From Oscillospiraceae bacterium (GTDB lineage: Bacteria; Bacillota; Clostridia; Oscillospirales; Oscillospiraceae), in NCBI GenBank assembly GCA_020025595.1, contig JAHHRV010000018.1, positions 1 to 44,893 of the forward strand: 44,893 nt of DNA, read 5' to 3'. The notes below the pieces were generated by a model, which saw only the letters and a program-made list of their open reading frames with translations, was not told the DNA's origin and made no database searches. Shown piece after piece: positions 24,111 to 32,351 of this stretch (position 1 is the first letter of the stretch; every line of letters starts with the position of its first letter). Both the position numbers and the translations under genes were made by a program.

Positions 24111-24989
24111 TTACAGCTTCAGATCAGTACCGCTGGCCTTCTTCTCCAGCATAATCTTAATAATTTCAGCAATATGTGCGCCGGCCTCAGCGGGAATAGT
24201 TCCGGAACGGTGGATATTGGAAACGACCGTACGACGAGCTTCAGGCATACCGACGGTGCCCTTGTAGGTGATGTAGGCGGACATGGACTCAGCCGTGATC
24301 AGGCCGGGTCTCTCGCCGATCAGCGTACAGGTAACGGTAGCACCGGTCAGTTCGGAAATCTCATCCATGACACCGACACGGCCATACTTTACAAAGAAAG
24401 GTGTGCCCACATCGATGTTGTAGCTCTTCAGGCCCTGCATGATTGCGGGCAGAAGGTCTGCGATATTTGCAGAAACTGCTGCAGATGACAGGCCGTCAGA
24501 TACATAGATCTGAACGGTAGGATTCATCTTCACCTTTTCCTTCAGAGTCTCAACTGCCTCGGGAGAAAGCTTACGGCCCAGATCGGGACGGGTCAGATAA
24601 GTATCCTTGGAATCGCACTGGGTCTGAACAGCAAACAGGCCCTGGCTCTCAACAAAGTCCATATCCACATCGTTGAACACGGCATCCTGTGCGGCGGAGT
24701 GTGCTGCACGGAATTCCAGCTGCGGAAGGGTGTTATACCGGGCACCTGCCTTGCCAATGCCCAGACGGCAGGGAGCTGCTGCCTTCAGTTCTGCGTACTC
24801 TTCACCATGCTCAGGATTCTTCACCAGATACTGTTTACGAATATCGATGGTGGTGATATCGGAGATTTCTCCGCTTTCTACCTGAGCGGAAGTAGAAGCG
24901 CAGGCTTCTGCTACCTTATCAACATCTGCACTCACATTCATTTCAGCGAGCACCTGTTCAATAATCGCTCTCAGATTCTTTTCGTCCAT
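24111..24989 (-). CDS. eutC: Ethanolamine ammonia-lyase small subunit EutC
   Basis: A 292-residue EutC. With EutB it forms the adenosylcobalamin-dependent lyase that splits ethanolamine into acetaldehyde and ammonia. The conserved core ARYNTLPQLEFRAAHSAAQDAVFNDVD, the B12-contact region SDGLSSAAVSANI and the C-terminal LIGERPGLITAESMSAYITYKGTVG are present. Residues 1-20 (DEKNLRAIIEQVLAEMN) form an N-terminal helix and linker like the targeting segment of enteric EutC. The start is ATG 24989, six bases after AAGGAGGTG; an upstream GTG is part of that site. Confidence 0.97.
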   Translation of the reverse strand: MDEKNLRAIIEQVLAEMNVSADVDKVAEACASTSAQVESGEISDITTIDIRKQYLVKNPEHGEEYAELKAAAPCRLGIGKAGARYNTLPQLEFRAAHSAAQDAVFNDVDMDFVESQGLFAVQTQCDSKDTYLTRPDLGRKLSPEAVETLKEKVKMNPTVQIYVSDGLSSAAVSANIADLLPAIMQGLKSYNIDVGTPFFVKYGRVGVMDEISELTGATVTCTLIGERPGLITAESMSAYITYKGTVGMPEARRTVVSNIHRSGTIPAEAGAHIAEIIKIMLEKKASGTDLKL

Positions 24990-25002
24990 AATCTGCACCT
25001 CC

Positions 25003-26373
25003 TTACTTTCTCAGGAACACGGAAGCATCGCCGGCCTTGGGTGTCAGCTTACCATTTTCAGAGAAGCCCATCTTCTCCAGCCACATATCGAATTCCTTGA
25101 TGGGACGCAGGCCGAAGACTTCACGCAGTGCAGCTGCCTCGTGGAAGCCGGTGCACTGATACATCAGCATACAGTCATCGCCCTCGGGAACACCCATGAT
25201 GTAGTTACAGCCGGCAGCAACCAGCAGTGTTGCCAGATTTTCGATATCATTCTGGTCAGCCTTCATGTGGTTGGTGTAGCAGGCGTCACAGCCCATGGGG
25301 ATACCAGTCAGCTTGCCCATGAAGTGGTCTTCCAGGCCAGCTCTGGTAACCTGCTTGGAATCGTACAGGTACTCAGGTCCGATGAAGCCGACAACGGTGT
25401 TGACCAGGAACGGATGATACCGCTTTGCGAAGCCGTAGCAACGGGCTTCCATGGTAACCTGGTCCCAGCCGTTATGTGCATCAGAGGACAGCTCGGAGCC
25501 CTGGCCGGTTTCAAAGTACATAACATTGGGTCCGGTGCAGGTGCCCTTGGACAGCATCGTTGCACGGCCCTCGTCCAGCATTGCTGCGGACAAGCCGAAT
25601 GCTTCGTTGCCCTTCTGGGAACCGGCGATGGACTGGAACATCAGATCCAGAGGTGCGTTAAACTTCTGAGCGGCAGCAATCTGAGTGGTGACATGAGCCA
25701 AAACACAGATCTGAGTGGGGATTTCCCACTTGTTCTTGAACTCATCAAACATCTTCAGAATACGGGCAACGCTCTCAACAGAGTCATCAACAGGGTTCAA
25801 ACCGATAACTGCGTCGCCGCAGCCCAGGGACAGGCCTTCCATAACGGAAGCCAGGATACCGGTGGGATCATCGGTGGTGTGGTTGGGCTGCAGACGGGAG
25901 GAGAAGGTTCCCGGCAGACCAATGGTGGTATTACAATGTGCACTGACAGGCATCTTCTTGGCTGCGTAGATCAGGTCCAGGTTGCTCATGAGCTTACAAA
26001 CACCGGCAACGATCTCACTGGTCAGGCCACGGGATGCTCGACGGATCATGTCAGATGTGGTAGTCTCACTCAGCAGCCACTCACGGAACTCTGCCACAGT
26101 CATATTCTTATAATCATTAAAAATGGTTTCATTGACGCTATCCTGAATAATACGGGTAACTTCATCTTGCTCGTAGGGGACAGCGGGGCAATTGCGCAGA
26201 TCGTTCAGCGTCAGATTTGACAGAACAACCTTAGCAGCTACGCGTTCCTCTGCAGTCTCGGCGGCAATACCTGCCAGCTTGTCGCCAGATTTTTCTTCAT
26301 TTGCTTTAGCCATGACTTCGCGGATGGACTTAAATTCATAAACATGGCCAAACAGTTTTGTTTTTAGGATCAC
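25003..26373 (-). CDS. eutB: Ethanolamine ammonia-lyase large subunit EutB
   Basis: A 456-residue TIM-barrel subunit that carries the active site of ethanolamine ammonia-lyase. It begins MILKTKLFGHVYEFKSIREV, matching the standard EutB N-terminus, and contains ARRSRGLTSEIVAGV-like, CNTTIGLPGTFSSRLQPNH and FETGQGSELSSDAHNG segments around the ethanolamine pocket. The GTG at 26373 is chosen, eight bases after GAGAGG; an earlier in-frame GTG lies inside that site. It is followed 13 bases later by eutC and preceded by eutA. Confidence 0.97.
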   Translation of the reverse strand: MILKTKLFGHVYEFKSIREVMAKANEEKSGDKLAGIAAETAEERVAAKVVLSNLTLNDLRNCPAVPYEQDEVTRIIQDSVNETIFNDYKNMTVAEFREWLLSETTTSDMIRRASRGLTSEIVAGVCKLMSNLDLIYAAKKMPVSAHCNTTIGLPGTFSSRLQPNHTTDDPTGILASVMEGLSLGCGDAVIGLNPVDDSVESVARILKMFDEFKNKWEIPTQICVLAHVTTQIAAAQKFNAPLDLMFQSIAGSQKGNEAFGLSAAMLDEGRATMLSKGTCTGPNVMYFETGQGSELSSDAHNGWDQVTMEARCYGFAKRYHPFLVNTVVGFIGPEYLYDSKQVTRAGLEDHFMGKLTGIPMGCDACYTNHMKADQNDIENLATLLVAAGCNYIMGVPEGDDCMLMYQCTGFHEAAALREVFGLRPIKEFDMWLEKMGFSENGKLTPKAGDASVFLRK

Positions 26374-26395
26374 GTTATTCACCTCTCAAAAGATT

Positions 26396-27826
26396 TTACG
26401 AATTAAAGATGAGTGTTTTAATTACTACCGGTAATACCTGCCCACCGGCTACGGGTTCGCCGATGTCGATATAGTCACCGCTGGAAGCACGAATGCTGTC
26501 GATGCAGATCACATTTTTGTGATTGTTCAGCATCACATTCAGCGCATTGCCCAGAACCTTTCCAATATCATTCTCGACCACCACGATCAGTGGGTACTGG
26601 CTCTCAATCACCTCCTTGGCGCTTTCTATAATTGCCGCTGCCAGTTCTTGAATTTCAGCAAAACTGGTGCGTTTTTTTCCTTCGAAGGCGATGGCGATTT
26701 GCTCCATAGCGCCCTCCGGCTGATACAGCGGCAATTGACTTCTGATAGAGGACTTCAGCATTTCCAGCGATGCTTCGTCCTCTTCGGATACTCTTAAAAC
26801 CGGGACATTCTTCAGGGGCAGTGTCTTTTCATCATAGCGAATGGTACTTCCGCTGACTGTTGTCGCGTGAGTACCTGCGCCCACTACCGTTGCACGGATG
26901 GTTTCCAGTGCATCATATCGCTGGACACGATTCAGGGCCTTGTTTTCCCGGATGGCCCTGCCCAGCAGGACACCAATATCTCCATATTGGAATACTTCTT
27001 TTTCATCAGTACCGTATACGCAATCGGCGACGCCGCCGGAATAGGTAACACCGCAAACGGCCGGTGTCTCCGGCAGGGGCTTGCCGTCATTGGTATAAAG
27101 GCTGTTGTGCATTTGGTCTGCAGGCGCCAGATGCAATGCCTGAGCAAGCTGATCTGCCATCAACCGGCTGACCTGCATCAGATCATTCACATCTGCCCGA
27201 TCTCCCACATTCACCGTAATGCCATGTTCTTTGGCAAGACGCTGAATTTTGGGGAATATGTAAGTTATCTTTCCATCCTGCACCTTGATCAGGCGGCCTC
27301 CGATATCCAGACAACTGGTACCGCGAATCGTTCCCTTTTCATAAAGAGCGATGTTGCTGGTGCCGCCGCCGATATCAATGTTTGCAATGGTGGTTCGCTC
27401 CCTTTTGGAGAGGGCATCCGTACCGGCTCCCCGAGCCGACAGTACCGACTCCAGATCAGGTCCGGCAGTAGCAACAACGAAATCACCCGCCAGATCTGAA
27501 AGTGCTCCCAGCACCTCATTGGCATTTTGCTTACGGGCCGTCTCACCTGTGATGATCACCGCGCCGGTCTGCAGATCCTTCGGCTGCTTTTCTGCCATCC
27601 GATACTCGTCCCGGACGATTTTCTTCACTGCATCAGCATCAATCTCTGTTGCAGATTTCAGCGGCGTAAAGTAGATTTTGCTGCGATAAAACACTTCTTT
27701 GTCTACAATACAGATTTGCGGGACGGTGTAGCTGCTGGCACGATTTTCAATGGTCAGTCGGCTGAAGATCAACTGCGTCGTAGAGGTACCGATGTCAATA
27801 CCTACACTCAGAATAACTTCATGCAA
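26396..27826 (-). CDS. eutA: Ethanolamine ammonia-lyase reactivating factor EutA
   Basis: A 476-residue actin/Hsp70-fold protein. It starts VGIDIGTSTTQLIFSRLTIENR and has a second phosphate motif NIDIGGGTSNIALYEKGT. EutA uses ATP to exchange damaged cobalamin out of EutBC for fresh adenosylcobalamin. The start is TTG at 27826, behind CAGGTG; a stop codon shortly upstream excludes longer forms. It is the first gene after an internal attenuator, so EutABC and everything downstream are controlled separately from eutS-P-V-W. Confidence 0.95.
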   Translation of the reverse strand: MHEVILSVGIDIGTSTTQLIFSRLTIENRASSYTVPQICIVDKEVFYRSKIYFTPLKSATEIDADAVKKIVRDEYRMAEKQPKDLQTGAVIITGETARKQNANEVLGALSDLAGDFVVATAGPDLESVLSARGAGTDALSKRERTTIANIDIGGGTSNIALYEKGTIRGTSCLDIGGRLIKVQDGKITYIFPKIQRLAKEHGITVNVGDRADVNDLMQVSRLMADQLAQALHLAPADQMHNSLYTNDGKPLPETPAVCGVTYSGGVADCVYGTDEKEVFQYGDIGVLLGRAIRENKALNRVQRYDALETIRATVVGAGTHATTVSGSTIRYDEKTLPLKNVPVLRVSEEDEASLEMLKSSIRSQLPLYQPEGAMEQIAIAFEGKKRTSFAEIQELAAAIIESAKEVIESQYPLIVVVENDIGKVLGNALNVMLNNHKNVICIDSIRASSGDYIDIGEPVAGGQVLPVVIKTLIFNS

Positions 27827-27852
27827 TCAATTCACCTGCTTTCGTAAAAAAA

Positions 27853-27893
27853 GCAGCCCAAACGCAGAGGTCCCCCTCTGTCGTCCAGGCTGC
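27853..27893 (-). terminator. Intra-operon attenuator terminator before eutA
   Basis: On the minus strand GCAGCC...GGCTGC is the base of a long hairpin (about 18 pairs, one bulged A, two G-U pairs, GGGA loop) followed by seven T residues (27846-27852). A terminator inside the operon implies regulated read-through. Confidence 0.85.
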
Positions 27894-27930
27894 GTCGCAC
27901 CGTACTCACGCTGATGTTACGTCACATCAG
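27888..27930 (-). promoter_or_regulatory. Candidate EutV (ANTAR) target: paired hairpins before eutA
   Basis: Hairpin 1 (27911-27930) is CTGATGT-GACGTA-ACATCAG, seven pairs and a six-base loop, straddling the eutW stop. Hairpin 2 (27888-27901) is GGTGC-GACGCA-GCC with a bulge and the same type of loop. The linker is nine bases. Hairpin 2 overlaps the 5' strand of the eutA terminator at 27888-27893, so forming hairpin 2 would block termination. This is the arrangement that ANTAR-domain antiterminators bind. Confidence 0.68.
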
Positions 27931-29341
27931 TGGTATCCAGTATTTTATTTTTGAAATCGAACGCTACACGGGTGCCGCTGGCATCCGATTCAATTTCCAG
28001 ATCGCCGCGGAGCTTATCCCGAACCAGGGTCTTCACAATGGACAACCCCAATCGAGAACAGTCCGTGTTTTTCACATCGAATCCTCTTCCGTTGTCGATA
28101 ACCTGAATTCTGGAATACAGCTCCCCTTCAGTCACGACAATCCGAATCAGACCGTTGTCTCCTTCTTTGAATGCGTATTTCATTGCGTTTTCTACCAGCT
28201 CGTTGATGATCAGTGCCACAGAAGTGGCAACATCCGAGGAAACCTTGAACGAATCGCCCTCCAGGACGGTTTCAACCTGGAATCGGGCAGCGCTGTAATA
28301 TCGCAGCGTGTTGCTGGCAATATTCTGGATGACTTCTCCAATCATCACTTCGTCAATTCCACTCTGGGCAAGCAGCTGGTGGGTACTGGCAATCGAAAGG
28401 ATTCGGTTCATGCTCTCCCCAAGGACCTGCCGTGTTTCCTCGCCATCGGTTCTTCGCATCTGAAGACGAAGCAGGCTTGCGATGGTCTGTAGATTATTTT
28501 TCACCCGATGGTGCATCTCTTTGATGGCCACCGACTTCAAAATCAAAGCTTTTTCCTGTTCCTTTTGTACGGTGATATCCCGAAGGATCACCGCAAAGTC
28601 CATTCCGGGAACATCTAACGGGACTCTTTTGGCGCTCAGCACACGCGAACCGATGGCGATTTCCACATAGGAATTGTTCCGCACATCACTGATTGTTGTT
28701 TCCGCGCTGACCAAGCACACATTCTTATAAAGCTGTCCCAGAATATCCTCCACAAACCCGAGCTTCTTATATAACTCTCGAGCCTGTCCATTTCGGAAAG
28801 CCACAACACCTGACTCATCTACCATAATCAGAGCTTCATCAATACACTCTGTCAGCCAGTTGTCTTCCTCTATCTTCTGGGCCAGGAAATTTGCAACGGT
28901 TTCATCACTGTCCCGGGAAAAATGGAGTCCTGCACTCACCGGAAGCTGTTCGGTTGTTCGCTTCTCGCTGATCAGTACACCAATCACCCGATTGCCGTTT
29001 CGAATCGGTTCTACCGACTGGATGGTACACCCGTTTTCCTGGGTGACTGCCTTCATATGCCGTGTGCCGACTCCCAAACGAAAGGTTCTTGCCACAGCCG
29101 GCTCGTTTTCCTGTTTTGCAGGAAGTCCGACCACAGATTTTTTATAAGAAGATGGAACTCTGGAAGGTTTTGCCTCTGCAACAACAATTGCATCGCCGTT
29201 ACCGGTCGGGCAATCAATAAAAATATCTGACTCCTCCAGATCCGCAAATGTTGTCAAGACCTTTGACATACTGCGAATTATCTCGATTTCTTCCTCTGAA
29301 AGGTCCGTATACTTCCGGCAAAGCTGTCCAATTGTATCCAC
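27917..29341 (-). CDS. eutW: Sensor histidine kinase EutW
   Basis: A 474-residue cytosolic sensor kinase. Residues 1-150 resemble the N-terminal sensing domain of PdtaS-type kinases, with a PAS domain following (about 160-260: CIDEALIMVDESGVVAFRNGQ). The HisKA_2 dimerisation region has the phospho-acceptor in EMHHRVKNNLQTIASLLRLQ. An HATPase domain (LIINELVENAMKYAF, VIDNGRGFD) ends the protein. EutW senses ethanolamine and phosphorylates EutV. There is no membrane segment, so it senses internal ethanolamine. The GTG start at 29341 is three bases from the eutV stop, so the two are coupled. Confidence 0.93.
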   Translation of the reverse strand: MDTIGQLCRKYTDLSEEEIEIIRSMSKVLTTFADLEESDIFIDCPTGNGDAIVVAEAKPSRVPSSYKKSVVGLPAKQENEPAVARTFRLGVGTRHMKAVTQENGCTIQSVEPIRNGNRVIGVLISEKRTTEQLPVSAGLHFSRDSDETVANFLAQKIEEDNWLTECIDEALIMVDESGVVAFRNGQARELYKKLGFVEDILGQLYKNVCLVSAETTISDVRNNSYVEIAIGSRVLSAKRVPLDVPGMDFAVILRDITVQKEQEKALILKSVAIKEMHHRVKNNLQTIASLLRLQMRRTDGEETRQVLGESMNRILSIASTHQLLAQSGIDEVMIGEVIQNIASNTLRYYSAARFQVETVLEGDSFKVSSDVATSVALIINELVENAMKYAFKEGDNGLIRIVVTEGELYSRIQVIDNGRGFDVKNTDCSRLGLSIVKTLVRDKLRGDLEIESDASGTRVAFDFKNKILDTTDVT

Positions 29342-29344
29342 AAC

Positions 29345-29932
29345 TTATCCCTCACTTCTGGCCAATATCATCTCAGCCACTCGTTTCATGGAAAGATGCT
29401 TCGCCTGGCTCAGCTTGCGGATGTAATCGTATGCATCCTGCTCAGTCATATTTTCCTTTTGCATGATCTGACCCTTCGCTTTTTCCACCCACACCCGGCT
29501 TTCCAGCCGCACATTGGCTTTTTCGATATCCTTGCGAAGTCTGCCGATTTCCTGACTGCGATTCACAGCCATCTCTATATTCGGAATCAGGGATTTCTCG
29601 TCGATGGGCTTTACCAGATAGCCGCCTACCCCACATTCCTTTGCCTGCTCAATGAACTCGCGCTCACTGTAAGCAGTCATCATCATAATCGTGTCTGCCA
29701 GATTCTCTTCATAAATGATCTTTGCGGCAGACAAGCCATCCAATAATGGCATTTTAATATCCAGCAGGACCAGATCCGGATGGGTCTGGCGGCAGTACTC
29801 CACAGCATCAAAGCCGTCGGAGGCCTCCCCTACCACCTGATATCCTGCTTCCCGTAAAAGCTCGTTCAGGTCCATCTTTGTGATGGGCTCATCATCGGCT
29901 ATCACAACACGAATGGTTGTGTCACTTTTCAT
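29345..29932 (-). CDS. eutV: Response regulator and ANTAR antiterminator EutV
   Basis: A 195-residue protein: a receiver domain (1-120) with the acidic pair in VVIADDEP, the phosphorylated aspartate in DLVLLDIKMPLLDG and the lysine in YLVKPIDEKS, then a coiled coil (about 120-140) and a C-terminal ANTAR domain (WVEKAKGQIMQKENMTEQDAYDYI). Phosphorylated EutV dimers bind paired hairpins in nascent leaders and stop terminators forming. Candidate targets are found before eutG, eutS and eutA in this window. Confidence 0.95.
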   Translation of the reverse strand: MKSDTTIRVVIADDEPITKMDLNELLREAGYQVVGEASDGFDAVEYCRQTHPDLVLLDIKMPLLDGLSAAKIIYEENLADTIMMMTAYSEREFIEQAKECGVGGYLVKPIDEKSLIPNIEMAVNRSQEIGRLRKDIEKANVRLESRVWVEKAKGQIMQKENMTEQDAYDYIRKLSQAKHLSMKRVAEMILARSEG

Positions 29933-29947
29933 ACAAACGATCCCCTT

Positions 29948-30400
29948 TTATAAGATCTGCAGGCGCTCCACCAATTGATCAACGCCCTGACCTGTCACAC
30001 TGCTAACGCAATAAATCTCCTTTGCACCGGCCGAATTCAGGTATTTTCTTGCCTGTTCGATTTGTTTTTCATCGGCCAGATCGCACTTTGTAACCACGCC
30101 AACCACTGGCTTGACGAACATCGTGCTGAAATATGGAGGAAACATTGTCCCTGCCTCTGTTGCATCCTGAACCAGGACAATGATATCTGCATCGGTAGAA
30201 GTGACAATCAACGCGCCTCTCATGCTGAATCGCTCCAGATACTCACCGGGCGTATCGATCATGTTTTTGTTGATAATCTGTACCGTCTGTGTCTTGTGAT
30301 ACCGAAGATCCTCGTGGTTAATGCACTGACATAATGTTGTTTTGCCCGCTGCGGAACGGCCAATCAGCATCATACGCTGTTTTCTCTTGGGCTGATACAT
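29948..30400 (-). CDS. eutP: EutP, small GTPase/kinase-like protein of the eut operon
   Basis: A 150-residue P-loop protein. LIGRSAAGKTTLCQ is the Walker A motif, IDTPGEYLE the DxxG region and VVTKCDLAD the [NT]KxD motif. EutP/PduV proteins are Ras-like in fold; EutP has been reported to show acetate kinase activity in enterics, and its role in Gram-positives is unclear. The ATG at 30400 overlaps the eutS stop as ATGA, pointing to translational coupling; a longer frame inside eutS is rejected. Confidence 0.9.
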   Translation of the reverse strand: MYQPKRKQRMMLIGRSAAGKTTLCQCINHEDLRYHKTQTVQIINKNMIDTPGEYLERFSMRGALIVTSTDADIIVLVQDATEAGTMFPPYFSTMFVKPVVGVVTKCDLADEKQIEQARKYLNSAGAKEIYCVSSVTGQGVDQLVERLQIL

Positions 30401-30750
30401 CAGGTTTTGGTAATCGGTGCGGAAGAAAAGCCCATCATATCGCAAAGAACACGCATCACATCTCGCAGAGCAGCCTCCACAGCAGCTACATCTCCGGTGA
30501 TGACCAGGGAGCCATTAAACCGATCCACAAAACCGATTTGTACATCGGCAGCTTTTGTGGCAACATCAGCCCCGATCATGGCGCCTTCGCTGGGAGTAAT
30601 GGTCAGTATACCAATCGCACCGGTGGCATCGATCAGACCCAGTTTCGCATATAAATTGTCGTCCGGATTTGCGATCACATGTGCCAATGTGACCTGTTTA
30701 CCGGGAACAAACTCCTGAATAATTCTTTTTTTCTCGTCTAATTCAATCAT
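30400..30750 (-). CDS. eutS: Hexameric shell protein EutS (circularly permuted BMC)
   Basis: A 116-residue BMC-H protein of the EutS/PduU type. The N-terminus RIIQEFVPGKQVTLAHVIANP forms the small beta-barrel typical of the permuted fold, followed by TPSEGAMIGADVATKAADVQIGFVDRFNGS. EutS hexamers are bent and are proposed to form shell edges. It is the first gene of the main eut operon, with a 230-base leader and an AAAGGAG ribosome site. It overlaps eutP by four bases at its stop. Confidence 0.94.
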   Translation of the reverse strand: MIELDEKKRIIQEFVPGKQVTLAHVIANPDDNLYAKLGLIDATGAIGILTITPSEGAMIGADVATKAADVQIGFVDRFNGSLVITGDVAAVEAALRDVMRVLCDMMGFSSAPITKT

Positions 30751-30839
30751 ACGCGCTACTCCTTTGGTACAGTTTCTGCCTCTGCCGAACCATATTCACC
30801 ATGGTCTCACAGCGGCAGGATTGCCCAAAAAGCACAAAT

Positions 30840-30873
30840 AGCCCCCAGGTCATACATTCATACCCTGGAAGCT
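30840..30873 (-). terminator. Leader attenuator terminator before eutS
   Basis: On the minus strand AGCTTCCAGG pairs with CCTGGGGGCT (ten pairs, two of them G-U) around a 14-base loop. The T-run (CTTTTT, 30827-30832) begins several bases after the stem, so it is a less standard terminator than those before eutA and eutG. Confidence 0.6.
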
Positions 30874-30918
30874 ACGTTGCTTGCTCGGTTAGCTACAGAA
30901 AAGCACTATCGTCGTGCT
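30869..30918 (-). promoter_or_regulatory. Candidate EutV (ANTAR) target: paired hairpins in the eutS leader
   Basis: Hairpin 1 (30902-30918) is AGCAC-GACGATA-GTGCT, with outer CAGAA/TTCTG pairing. Hairpin 2 (30869-30882) is AAGC-AACGTA-GCTT with a six-base loop having A1 and G4, the published ANTAR-target pattern. The linker is 19 bases. Hairpin 2 shares GCTT with the 5' strand of the eutS leader terminator, so the two structures exclude each other. Confidence 0.68.
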
Positions 30919-30986
30919 GTCTTCTGTGAAACTAAATCGTTATCGATTTTCATAAGCGTTCATAACTTCGCTTATCTCTGTTGTAA

Positions 30987-31015
30987 ATTTTACCACTAAT
31001 GGTTACTATTGTCAA
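30987..31015 (-). promoter_or_regulatory. Promoter of the main eut operon
   Basis: On the minus strand TTGACA (31010-31015), 17 bases, TAAAAT (30987-30992). It lies about 235 bases ahead of eutS, leaving room for the attenuator leader. A strong constitutive promoter fits control by antitermination rather than by initiation. Confidence 0.82.
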
Positions 31016-31072
31016 CCCATTTTTGTACATTTTCACTTTCGCCAACTAAATCGCCCCATAAATTTCTGCAAA

Positions 31073-31112
31073 CACGGTGGTAAAGATGTTCAAAACGATC
31101 AATACCACCGTG
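31073..31112 (-). terminator. Possible terminator of eutG
   Basis: A perfect 10-bp stem (CACGGTGGTA and complement) with a 20-base loop lies 40 bases beyond the eutG stop and ahead of the eutS promoter. The T-tract is poor, so read-through from eutG into the eutS operon is possible. Confidence 0.5.
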
Positions 31113-31150
31113 CTGCGGCAAGAAAATGATAAGGAGCTACGAAAGATTCA

Positions 31151-32284
31151 TCAAGGGAGTTTGCCTACATAGGCCTTGCGGAATACTTCTTTGATTTCCT
31201 CCGCGGTGCACTCTCTTGGGTTGCTTGCGGTACAACGATCCGCCAGTGCCGAGGCCGTCATGGCATCCAGTGCCTCTTCAAAATCATCTTCGCTGACACC
31301 TGCTGCACGAATGGTGCTGGGCATATTCAGCTTCTCGATGTATTTGCGAGATGTCCGAATGACATTCATTGCACTCTGACGGATGCTGGAGCTTTCCATC
31401 TCCATCAGTCTTGCAATCTTAGCGTACCGCTCCACCACAGGGGTCAGCGTATCGCCGCAGCCTGCATTGAAGCTCATAACATAAGGCAGCATAATACCAT
31501 TTGCTCGGCCATGGGGAATGTGGAAATGTGCGCCCAGTGCATGGGCCATACCATGATTCAGGCCCAGGCCTGCATTGGAAAATGCAATACCGGCAAGACA
31601 GGAAGCGTTGTGCATTCCCTGCCGGGCCTGCAAGTCATCAGGAGTCGTGTAGCACCGGAGCAGATTTTTATGGACAAGCTTAATTGCTTTTTCCGCAGCT
31701 GCGTCCGTAAAATCATTGTGGTCCTTGGATACAAACGCCTCGATGGCGTGAGTCATAACATCGATGCCGGTGTCGGCAGTGATAGATGCAGGTGCACTGG
31801 CAACCAGTGATGCGTCCAGAATTGCCATATCGGGCACCAGAGAATCATCGATCAGCGGATACTTGATGGCCTTCTGCTTGTCCGTAATCACAGAGAAGCG
31901 GCTGACCTCTGAACCGGTTCCGCTGGTGGTGGGGATTGCAATAAACAGAAGATTCCCCGTCTGGTGGGTCTTGTCTGCAAAGTAAACGATAGCCTTGGCC
32001 GCATCGATAGCCGCACCGCCGCCGAAGCAGATCACGGTATCCGGCTGGAACTCGATCATGCTTGCCACACCTGCAGTGACCACTTCAATGCCGGGGTCTA
32101 CCGTAACCTCGGAAAACACCCGGTATTCCCGACCGGCGCGTTCCATGCAATCCGTAACATAGGAAATTTTTCCGCTGCTGACCATGAAGGGGTCGGCGAC
32201 GATAAACGCCTTCTGGATTTGATCCATCACGGAATCCAGTCCATCCTCAAATACGATTTTCGTTTTTACACTGAAAATGCCCAT
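31151..32284 (-). CDS. eutG: Iron-containing alcohol dehydrogenase EutG
   Basis: A 377-residue group III alcohol dehydrogenase. The NAD-binding segment ICFGGGAAIDAAKAIVYF and the metal-binding region around DVMTHAIEAFVSKDHNDF and GLNHGMAHALGAHFHIPHGRAN are conserved, giving the Asp and three His ligands for iron. EutG reduces acetaldehyde to ethanol and regenerates NAD+ inside the compartment. It is transcribed from its own promoter with its own attenuator, just upstream of the eutS promoter. Confidence 0.93.
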   Translation of the reverse strand: MGIFSVKTKIVFEDGLDSVMDQIQKAFIVADPFMVSSGKISYVTDCMERAGREYRVFSEVTVDPGIEVVTAGVASMIEFQPDTVICFGGGAAIDAAKAIVYFADKTHQTGNLLFIAIPTTSGTGSEVSRFSVITDKQKAIKYPLIDDSLVPDMAILDASLVASAPASITADTGIDVMTHAIEAFVSKDHNDFTDAAAEKAIKLVHKNLLRCYTTPDDLQARQGMHNASCLAGIAFSNAGLGLNHGMAHALGAHFHIPHGRANGIMLPYVMSFNAGCGDTLTPVVERYAKIARLMEMESSSIRQSAMNVIRTSRKYIEKLNMPSTIRAAGVSEDDFEEALDAMTASALADRCTASNPRECTAEEIKEVFRKAYVGKLP

Positions 32285-32323
32285 GCTATACTTCCTTTCT
32301 TAGATCTTCATAAAAAGCAAAAA

Positions 32324-32351
32324 GCGTCCTGAACATACACGTTCAGGACGC
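32324..32351 (-). terminator. Leader attenuator terminator before eutG
   Basis: On the minus strand GCGTCCTGAAC and its complement form a perfect 11-bp stem with a 6-base loop, followed by TTTTTGCTTTTT. It lies between the eutG promoter and start codon, so it must be controlled. Confidence 0.88.
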
